A stretch of DNA of 7,780 nt from Bacillota bacterium (GTDB taxonomy: Bacteria > Bacillota > Tb-RUG-66). This document shows, piece by piece, positions 1 through 5,618 of this stretch (within the stretch, counting starts at the first letter, position 1; each line of letters begins with the position of its first letter). The stretch spans positions 1 to 7,780 of the forward strand of contig JAEEYS010000039.1 of the NCBI GenBank assembly GCA_016288255.1, given 5' to 3'. The notes under the pieces are model-generated. The model was given only the letters and a program-made list of their open reading frames with translations. It was not told the DNA's origin and searched no databases. The translations under genes and the position numbers were made by a program.

Positions 1-407
1 ATTGCATCCTTTTTTCTGGCAATACTGAAAGACATATAGATGACCAAAGCCAACTTTGCCAATTCCGAAGGCTGAAAGGTGGTAAATCTGGCATTGATCC
101 ATCTGGTGGCCCCGTTTCTTTCCAGCCCTATACCGGGTATAAAAACTGCTGCCAGCAATAATATCCCAACAATGATCATCGGCACAGCCAATTTTTCAAA
201 CTTCCTGTAATTGAAGTTGGCAAAAAAGACCAACGCCACGATCCCAAGGCCGATCCCTTGTAATTGTTTCTTTAAAAAATGAAAACTGTCATTATACTTG
301 ATGAGTGAAGTGACTGAACTTGCACTGTAAATCATCAGGAGACCTACGCAAAGCAGAGCGCATACCGTTAAGAGCAGCGTAAAATCGATCTCCCCTTTTT
401 CTTTCAT
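1..407 (-). CDS. ftsW: FtsW/SpoVE-family SEDS peptidoglycan polymerase, 5' part only
   Basis: This is the N-terminal 135 residues of a SEDS protein (FtsW/RodA/SpoVE), cut off by the window edge; full members are about 360-420 residues. I translated it directly. A short cytoplasmic N-terminus leads into hydrophobic segments near residues 9-29, 50-64 and 74-92. The family motif YSAS is at 27-30, and a diagnostic block NGATRWIN (98-105) then FQPSELAKL (111-119) follows. SEDS proteins are integral membrane glycosyltransferases that polymerise lipid II together with a class B PBP, here probably the PASTA-PBP at the other end of the operon. The ATG at 405-407 overlaps the murD TGA (404-406) as ATGA, which suggests translational coupling, with a G-rich Shine-Dalgarno (412-420) inside the murD end. 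Position matches spoVE of Bacillus and ftsW of other dcw clusters; the fragment cannot separate division from sporulation use. Family assignment is sure, the exact name less so. Confidence 0.93.
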   Translation of the reverse strand, partial: MKEKGEIDFTLLLTVCALLCVGLLMIYSASSVTSLIKYNDSFHFLKKQLQGIGLGIVALVFFANFNYRKFEKLAVPMIIVGILLLAAVFIPGIGLERNGATRWINARFTTFQPSELAKLALVIYMSFSIARKKDA

Positions 408-1780
408 TCCTTCACCCCCTCAAATTCTCTCACATATTTTTTAAACAGATCCCCTCTTTGCTCATAGCTGTCAAACATATCCCAGCTGGCGCAGGCGGGC
501 GATAAAAGCACCGCGTCTCCCGGTTTGGCTTCCCGATAAGCGATCTTCACCACCTCGGCAAGGTCTTTCGCCATGGAGATCTTGATCTTTAAACCGGCAT
601 CCAATATAGCTTTTTCGATTTTATGCCGGGTTTCTCCCAAGAGGATCACGGATTTTACAACATCCTTAAAATGCGTTACAAATTCATCGAATTCATTTCC
701 TTTGTCATAGCCGCCCAAAATCAGAACAGTAGGCCGATCCATGGCTTCCAAAGCTTTGATGGAAGCATCCGGATTGGTGCCTTTGGAATCATTGATAAAA
801 GTAATATCACGGATCGTCGCAAAAACTTCCAGCCGATGTTCCACACCTTCAAATGTGCGGATCCCTTCTTTGATCTCTTCCGGCTTTATACCGAACAAAT
901 ACGCCATCGCGCCGGCAGCCAGCACATTTTCCAAATTATGTTTCCCTTTGATCCGGATATCTTCTACATCACATAAGGTATGGCAAACCCCTGTTTGATC
1001 TTGGAATACGACTTTTCCATCCAGAACAAAAGTCCCTACTTCTCCCTCTTCCAAGGGCTTATCGCTGTCAAAAAGGACGATATTTGTTTTTATTTCAGGC
1101 AAAAACGCCCGTGTGACCTCATCCTTTTTATTGAGGACCAAAAAGTCGTCTTTTCCCTGGTTTTTAAAGATTTCTTTTTTACAATGTATATAATTTTCCA
1201 TGGTTTTATGCCGAATGATATGATCCGGTGTAATATTTAAAATCGCCGCGATATGCGGTTTAAAGTCATACACCGTTTCCAGCTGAAAACTGCTTAATTC
1301 CAGCACAAAAGCTTCCACTGTTTCGTCTGTCACAAAATCAATGAACGGGAAGCCGATATTTCCCGCCATAGCAGTCTGGTATTTTCTTTTTAAAATATGA
1401 TCTGTCAACGATGTCGTGGTCGTTTTTCCATTGGTTCCCGTGATCGCCACGATCGGTTTTGTCGTAAAACGAGAAGCCAGTTCGATCTCTCCCACGATCG
1501 GAATGTTCTCTTCTTTTGCTTTGACTAAAATAGGAATATCCAAAGGCACACCGGGGCTCACCACAACAAGATCGATCCCTTCGAGCAAAGAAGGGTCTTG
1601 TTTCCCCGCGATCACTTTGATCCCGTTTTGTTCGCATTCTTTGATTTGCTCTTCTAAATCCGATTTTGATTTGTTGTCGGAAATCGACACCCCAGCGCCT
1701 TTCGCCGCCAAAAATTTTGCGGCGGAAATACCGCTTTTTGCCATTCCGATCACCAAACAGTTTCTACCCATTATTTCCAT
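404..1780 (-). CDS. murD: UDP-N-acetylmuramoyl-L-alanine--D-glutamate ligase (MurD)
   Basis: This cytoplasmic ATP-dependent ligase adds D-glutamate to UDP-MurNAc-L-Ala, the second amino acid of the peptidoglycan stem. It has 458 residues, normal for the family. A Rossmann-like N-terminal domain that binds the UDP substrate carries G-M-A-K-S-G at 12-17. The central ATPase domain has the P-loop TGTNGKTT (114-121), GNIG (140-143) and ELSSFQLE (161-168), with the probable carbamylated lysine at K201. The C-terminal domain has EHRLE (314-318), NDSKGTN (330-336) and the SPACASWD segment (427-434) followed by Y439 and R442-G443-D444. One oddity: the segment normally reading DHLDRH is DHIIRH (186-191). 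The first ATG is preferred over a second three codons later, because AGAAGGGG lies six bases upstream of it. The gap to mraY is 12 bases, and that Shine-Dalgarno overlaps the mraY stop codon. Identity is firm. Confidence 0.98.
   Translation of the reverse strand: MEIMGRNCLVIGMAKSGISAAKFLAAKGAGVSISDNKSKSDLEEQIKECEQNGIKVIAGKQDPSLLEGIDLVVVSPGVPLDIPILVKAKEENIPIVGEIELASRFTTKPIVAITGTNGKTTTTSLTDHILKRKYQTAMAGNIGFPFIDFVTDETVEAFVLELSSFQLETVYDFKPHIAAILNITPDHIIRHKTMENYIHCKKEIFKNQGKDDFLVLNKKDEVTRAFLPEIKTNIVLFDSDKPLEEGEVGTFVLDGKVVFQDQTGVCHTLCDVEDIRIKGKHNLENVLAAGAMAYLFGIKPEEIKEGIRTFEGVEHRLEVFATIRDITFINDSKGTNPDASIKALEAMDRPTVLILGGYDKGNEFDEFVTHFKDVVKSVILLGETRHKIEKAILDAGLKIKISMAKDLAEVVKIAYREAKPGDAVLLSPACASWDMFDSYEQRGDLFKKYVREFEGVKE
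412..420 (-). promoter_or_regulatory. Ribosome binding site of ftsW inside murD
   Basis: AGGGGGTGA on the minus strand lies within the last murD codons, four bases before the ATG at 405-407. Together with the ATGA overlap it suggests that ribosomes finishing murD reinitiate on the SEDS gene. Confidence 0.65.
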
Positions 1781-1786
1781 TTAAAT

Positions 1787-1794
1787 CCCCTTCT
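1787..1794 (-). promoter_or_regulatory. Ribosome binding site of murD
   Basis: AGAAGGGG on the minus strand is six bases from the first ATG (1778-1780) and overlaps the mraY stop codon. It supports the first Met rather than the Met three codons later, which would be 15 bases away. Confidence 0.65.
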
Positions 1795-2746
1795 AAAAGA
1801 TATAGACTAAAACGCACGCCAAAACAGTAATCAAAGCAAACACCAGGCACACCTTCACTTCGCTCCACCCGGAAAGTTCAAAATGATGGTGAAGCGGTGC
1901 CATCTTAAAGACCCGTTTTCCGGTCATTTTAAAGCTGGCTACCTGGATCATGACAGATACTGTTTCCGCTACGATAATAATGCCGATAAAAGGTAAAAAC
2001 AGGGCTGTTTTCGTCATCAAAGACAATGCTCCCAGTCCTGCTCCCAAAGCCAAAGAACCGGTATCTCCCATAAAGACTTTTGCGGGATAATGATTGAATA
2101 CCAAAAATCCCAATGTGGCGCCTGCCAAAGCGCCGCTGAAGATAGATAATTCTCCCGCGCCGGATCGGATCACATAAAAGGAATAAAAAACACCCAAAAC
2201 CAAACAAACGCTGGAAGCCAATCCGTCCAGTCCGTCTGTCAGATTTACGGCATTGGTGGCGGCCATCATGATAAAAACACCAAACGGAATCCATAAATAG
2301 GACAGATCCACTTCCTTCTGCACAAACGGCAAAAGCATTTTGGTATCTTTTCCCAAAAGGAAATAAACTGCCAGCGTAACGATCAAGCCAAACGCGAACT
2401 GACCGATCAGCTTCTGTTTTGCCGTCAATCCCAAAGACCGTTTAAACCTTACTTTTATGTAGTCATCCGCAAATCCGATGATACCGTACAACGTCACCGC
2501 CAAAACCAGGGTCAACACTTTCAAATCCCATCCGGAATAAGAAATAGATCCTATAATGATCGCAATGATCATCATAATACCGCCCATGGTCGGCGTTCCC
2601 TGTTTTTTGAGATGGGATTCCGGCCCGTCATCCCGCACATTCTGCCCAAATTTGAACTGTTTTAGCATAGGGATCAGGATAGGGCTTAAAATCAGGACAA
2701 TCAAAAACGCTGTCACTGTAGATAAATATAAGAACGTATTTTCCAC
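1793..2746 (-). CDS. mraY: Phospho-N-acetylmuramoyl-pentapeptide-transferase (MraY)
   Basis: This polytopic membrane enzyme transfers phospho-MurNAc-pentapeptide from UDP to undecaprenyl phosphate, forming lipid I on the cytoplasmic face. It has 317 residues, close to the Gram-positive size of about 320, with about ten hydrophobic segments. All family motifs are visible: VRDDGPESH (37-45) with GTPTMGG (50-56), the DDYIK motif (D94, D95), NAVNLTDGLDGLA (165-177), FMGDTGS (225-231, D228) and PLHHHFE (284-290). D94, D95, D228 and the HHH cluster correspond to the magnesium and catalytic residues known in the family, so the enzyme looks active. The start is GTG at 2744-2746: it is eight bases after AGGAG (2755-2759), and no in-frame ATG lies near it. 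The gene begins 11 bases after the murF stop and ends 12 bases before murD, so it is part of the operon. Confidence 0.98.
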   Translation of the reverse strand: MENTFLYLSTVTAFLIVLILSPILIPMLKQFKFGQNVRDDGPESHLKKQGTPTMGGIMMIIAIIIGSISYSGWDLKVLTLVLAVTLYGIIGFADDYIKVRFKRSLGLTAKQKLIGQFAFGLIVTLAVYFLLGKDTKMLLPFVQKEVDLSYLWIPFGVFIMMAATNAVNLTDGLDGLASSVCLVLGVFYSFYVIRSGAGELSIFSGALAGATLGFLVFNHYPAKVFMGDTGSLALGAGLGALSLMTKTALFLPFIGIIIVAETVSVMIQVASFKMTGKRVFKMAPLHHHFELSGWSEVKVCLVFALITVLACVLVYIF

Positions 2747-2754
2747 GGGTCTAA

Positions 2755-2759
2755 CTCCT
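2755..2759 (-). promoter_or_regulatory. Ribosome binding site of mraY, supports GTG start
   Basis: AGGAG on the minus strand overlaps the murF TAG stop and lies eight bases upstream of the GTG at 2744-2746. It is the main evidence for the non-ATG start of mraY. Confidence 0.75.
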
Positions 2760-4140
2760 ATCTATCTATAGATTCTATCACTTCTTCCAATTTCATCCCC
2801 CGGGATCCTTTGAATAAGATCACGTCTCCCGGCAAAGCGATTTTCCTTATACATTCTATAACTTTTTCTTTCAAATTACAAACAAAAATATTTTCTTCCG
2901 ATAAACCTGCCATTTTTGCGCCGATAGCATAATGTTCCGCCATTTCTCCGTAACAAATCAAAGTGTCGATCCCAAAATTGACCGCTTCTCTTCCTACCTT
3001 GGCATGCGCCATAGAAGCAAATTCACCCAATTCCAGCATATCTCCCAAAACAGCGATCTTTTTATTCCCTTCACAGGATCTTAGTACGCCAAAAGCGGCT
3101 TTCATGGATTCCGGATTGGCGTTATAAGCGTCATTGATGATGGTATATCCTGCTTTTCCTTTGGTGATCTGCATCCTCATTTTCACAGGTCTGTATTTTT
3201 TCAAGCCTTCTCTGATACTTTCATAGGGTATCTGGAATGACAGCGCAGCGGAGATCGCGCCCAAAGCATTATAGAGGTTATGCGTACCGGGCACAGGACA
3301 GATGAATTCCATTTTTTGATCCTGATATTCCACCATAAAAGAAAATCCTTCTATGCCGTTATCCTCTAAAAGCGTTCCTTTCACTTCTCCCTCTTTCATG
3401 CCAAAAGAAAGGGTCTTGCATAACAGCGCATCCTTGATCTCTTCCACTTTTTTATCCAGATATTCGCTGTCTTTGTTATAGATCAAAAGATCTTTTTCCG
3501 TCATACAGTCGGTGATTTCCATTTTCGCGTTGGCGATTTCTTCCATCGATCCCAAATACTCGATATGGCACATATTGACATTCGTAATGATCCCCACATC
3601 CGGTTTTGCGATATGGACCAAATAAGAAATCTCCTGCCGATGATTCATACCCATTTCCAAAACAGCGATCTCATCATCTTCCTTGATTTGAAAAATATTC
3701 AAAGGCAGTCCGATATGATTGTTAAAATTGCCATAGGATCTATATGTTTTATACTGTTCTTCCAAAATAGCGGAAAGCATTTCTTTTGTTGTCGTTTTCC
3801 CGCTGCTTCCCGTTACGGCAACGATCGGTATCTTTAACCGTTCTCTTGTAGCCGCCGCTACCTTTCCCAAAGCTTCTACCGTATCTTTTACCAATATGGC
3901 CGATACTTCTTTCGGAAAAGCAAAAGAATCCTTTTCCGTTAAAACCACTGTTATCCCTTTTTCGATCACTTCCGGTATAAACGTATGTCCATCATGATTT
4001 TCTCCTTTGATGGGCACGAACAGATCTCCCTTTTTTACTTTTCTGGAATCAATCGAAATGTCTGTAACGACTGTTTCTTCGTTTCCTGATAAAAGGGTCC
4101 CATTTACAATTTGCATCAATTCTTTTACAGACAATTTCAT
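2758..4140 (-). CDS. murF: UDP-N-acetylmuramoyl-tripeptide--D-alanyl-D-alanine ligase (MurF)
   Basis: This cytoplasmic ATP-dependent ligase adds D-Ala-D-Ala to UDP-MurNAc-tripeptide, completing the pentapeptide precursor. It has 460 residues from the chosen start. The N-terminal domain carries DISIDSRKVKKGDLF (27-41) and IKGENHDGH (44-52), typical of MurE/MurF UDP-sugar binding. The central ATPase domain has the P-loop GSSGKTTTK (111-119), NFNNHIGLPLN (138-148), EMGMNHRQEI (162-171) and the probable carbamylated lysine K206 in IANAKMEI. The C-terminal domain has NDAYNANPESM (336-346), LGDMLELG (365-372) and KGSRGMKLEE (444-453). The open frame extends upstream to GTG codons at 4152 and 4149. 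The ATG at 4138-4140 is preferred because GGTGA (4146-4150) sits five bases before it and MKLSVKEL fits usual MurF N-termini. It starts one base after the murE stop, implying coupling. The segment around N189-M190-C191 departs from the usual motif. Confidence 0.97.
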   Translation of the reverse strand: MKLSVKELMQIVNGTLLSGNEETVVTDISIDSRKVKKGDLFVPIKGENHDGHTFIPEVIEKGITVVLTEKDSFAFPKEVSAILVKDTVEALGKVAAATRERLKIPIVAVTGSSGKTTTKEMLSAILEEQYKTYRSYGNFNNHIGLPLNIFQIKEDDEIAVLEMGMNHRQEISYLVHIAKPDVGIITNVNMCHIEYLGSMEEIANAKMEITDCMTEKDLLIYNKDSEYLDKKVEEIKDALLCKTLSFGMKEGEVKGTLLEDNGIEGFSFMVEYQDQKMEFICPVPGTHNLYNALGAISAALSFQIPYESIREGLKKYRPVKMRMQITKGKAGYTIINDAYNANPESMKAAFGVLRSCEGNKKIAVLGDMLELGEFASMAHAKVGREAVNFGIDTLICYGEMAEHYAIGAKMAGLSEENIFVCNLKEKVIECIRKIALPGDVILFKGSRGMKLEEVIESIDR

Positions 4141-4141
4141 A

Positions 4142-5605
4142 CTATTCACCACATTCTTCTAAAATTTTTCTGGCCACTTCCCGATCATCAAAATGGTGTT
4201 TGACGCCATGGATCTCCTGATAATCCTCATGCCCTTTTCCGGCAATGATGACCAGATCCCCCGGTTTTGCCATATGAATGGCATGGGAAATCGCCGCTTC
4301 TCTGTTTTCAATACAAATATAAGGATTTTGACCATGGGCTCCTGCCTCGATCTCGTCTATAATGGCAAAAGGATCTTCCGTTCTCGGATTATCTGATGTG
4401 ATCACGGTAAAATCAGAATATCGAACGGAAATCTCGCCCATCATCGGCCGTTTTGTCCTATCTCTGTCACCGCCGCATCCAAAGACGGTGATCACTTTTC
4501 CCTGTTTCATTTCCACCGCGGTTTTCAATACGTTTTCCAAGCTGTCCGGTGTATGCGCGTAATCTACCACCACCGTGAATTTCCCGTTGGGATTCACCAC
4601 TTCAAACCGCCCGTCTACCGCGTGTAATTCTCTTAACGCTTCCTGTATGACTTGTGTAGGCACTTCTTCTTTCAAAGCAACGCCGATCGCCGCCAAAGCA
4701 TTATAAATGCTGAACTTGCCCGGCGTATTGATCCGAACGGCAAAATCTCCCTTCGGCGTTATGCATTGAAAAACGGAACCATCCAATAGATATTGGATAT
4801 CCTTTGCCCTGATATCCGCTTCTTCCCGATCAATGCCGTAGCTGTATGCGTTTTCAGGATACCGCTGATACAGGGTCTTGCCCCAATCATTGTCTATATT
4901 GATCACAGCATAGCTGTGCGCCATTTGGAACAGCTTTTCTTTTGCTTTAAAATACTGCTCCATGGTTTTATGATAATCCAAATGCTCATGAGTCAAATTC
5001 GTAAAAACGATCCCCTTAAAATGGATATCATGCACTCTGAACAGATCCAAAGAATGAGAAGACACTTCCATAACGACTGCTTCCGCGCCTTCTTTTTTTC
5101 TTTTGTCTATTGCTTCCATAAGTTCCAAAGCTTCCGGTGTGGTCCTGTTTAAGGGAGAAACTTCTTTTTCGAATTTCATGCCGTTGGTCCCGATCAGAAG
5201 GGGTTTTTTCCCCTGTTTTTTTAAAATGCTCCAAACCAAATGCGTTACTGTGGTTTTTCCTTTTGTTCCCGTTACGCCGATCACATCCACACATTCTGTG
5301 GGATTATGGTAAAAAACGCTGCTGATACGGCTTAAGGCCAGCCTGGTATCCTTTACGATCATATAGTTTTCAGCCTCTGCCGGCACTTTCTCCTTTTCTT
5401 CCGCCAAAACGGCTATGGCGCCGTTTTGTATCGCGGCAGGGATATACTGATGCCCATCTGACTGAAATCCTTTTATGGCAATAAAAAGGCTGTCTTTTGC
5501 GACTTTTCTGGAATCATACGCAATGGAGCTGATTTCTGCCATTGGGTTCATTTTTTCTTCCAAAACTTCTGTTCCCAATTGTTCTCTGATCTGACACAAC
5601 TTCAT
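4142..5605 (-). CDS. murE: UDP-N-acetylmuramoyl-L-alanyl-D-glutamate--2,6-diaminopimelate ligase (MurE)
   Basis: This cytoplasmic ATP-dependent ligase adds the third stem residue to UDP-MurNAc-L-Ala-D-Glu. It has 487 residues, normal for the family. The N-terminal UDP-binding domain has DSRKV (31-35) and KGFQSDGH (45-52). The ATPase domain has the P-loop TGTKGKTT (112-119), TTPEALEL (155-162), EVSSHSLDLFRV (180-191), NLTHEHLDYHKTM (203-215) and the probable carbamylated lysine K222. The C-terminal domain has DYAHTPDSLENVL (348-360), GCGGDRDRTKRP (376-387), SDNPRTEDP (404-412), AGKGHE (455-460) and HFDDREVA (471-478). DNPR at 405-408 is the known signature for meso-DAP rather than L-lysine, so the wall is predicted to be DAP-type. 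The frame stays open up to a TTG at 5632, overlapping the PBP gene. The ATG at 5603-5605 is chosen because a perfect AGGAGG (5613-5618) lies seven bases upstream. Confidence 0.98.
   Translation of the reverse strand: MKLCQIREQLGTEVLEEKMNPMAEISSIAYDSRKVAKDSLFIAIKGFQSDGHQYIPAAIQNGAIAVLAEEKEKVPAEAENYMIVKDTRLALSRISSVFYHNPTECVDVIGVTGTKGKTTVTHLVWSILKKQGKKPLLIGTNGMKFEKEVSPLNRTTPEALELMEAIDKRKKEGAEAVVMEVSSHSLDLFRVHDIHFKGIVFTNLTHEHLDYHKTMEQYFKAKEKLFQMAHSYAVINIDNDWGKTLYQRYPENAYSYGIDREEADIRAKDIQYLLDGSVFQCITPKGDFAVRINTPGKFSIYNALAAIGVALKEEVPTQVIQEALRELHAVDGRFEVVNPNGKFTVVVDYAHTPDSLENVLKTAVEMKQGKVITVFGCGGDRDRTKRPMMGEISVRYSDFTVITSDNPRTEDPFAIIDEIEAGAHGQNPYICIENREAAISHAIHMAKPGDLVIIAGKGHEDYQEIHGVKHHFDDREVARKILEECGE
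4146..4150 (-). promoter_or_regulatory. Ribosome binding site of murF inside the murE end
   Basis: GGTGA on the minus strand, formed by the last two sense codons of murE, is five bases before the ATG at 4138-4140. It matches part of the GGAGGTGATC anti-16S complement and decides for this ATG over the upstream GTG pair, one of which it would overlap. It is weaker than the other sites in this operon. Confidence 0.55.
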
Positions 5606-5612
5606 GTGAATT

Positions 5613-5618
5613 CCTCCT
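5613..5618 (-). promoter_or_regulatory. Ribosome binding site of murE
   Basis: A perfect AGGAGG on the minus strand falls between the PBP stop and the murE ATG (5603-5605), with a seven-base spacer. It is the strongest Shine-Dalgarno in the window and fixes the murE start nine codons inside the longest open frame. Confidence 0.88.

Noticed and set aside
623..1784. Plus-strand open frames opposite murD (117, 85, 86 and 122 codons).
   Set aside because: They are antisense to a fully conserved MurD, have no convincing ribosome binding site, and their translations show no domain pattern.
2757..2771. Short GATA/CTAT repeat at the murF end and murF-mraY junction.
   Set aside because: It is only about three units long and is explained by the final murF codons plus the mraY Shine-Dalgarno; it is too short to call a repeat element.
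5093..5099. Run of seven A on the minus strand inside murE, phased as A-AAA-AAA, which could be a slippery frameshift site.
   Set aside because: It encodes ordinary Lys residues in an intact full-length MurE. I see no clear downstream stimulator, and the -1 product would be a truncated enzyme. A chance A-rich stretch is more likely.
4793..5152. Plus-strand open frame of 119 codons opposite murE.
   Set aside because: It mirrors the well-conserved MurE central domain and has no independent coding evidence.
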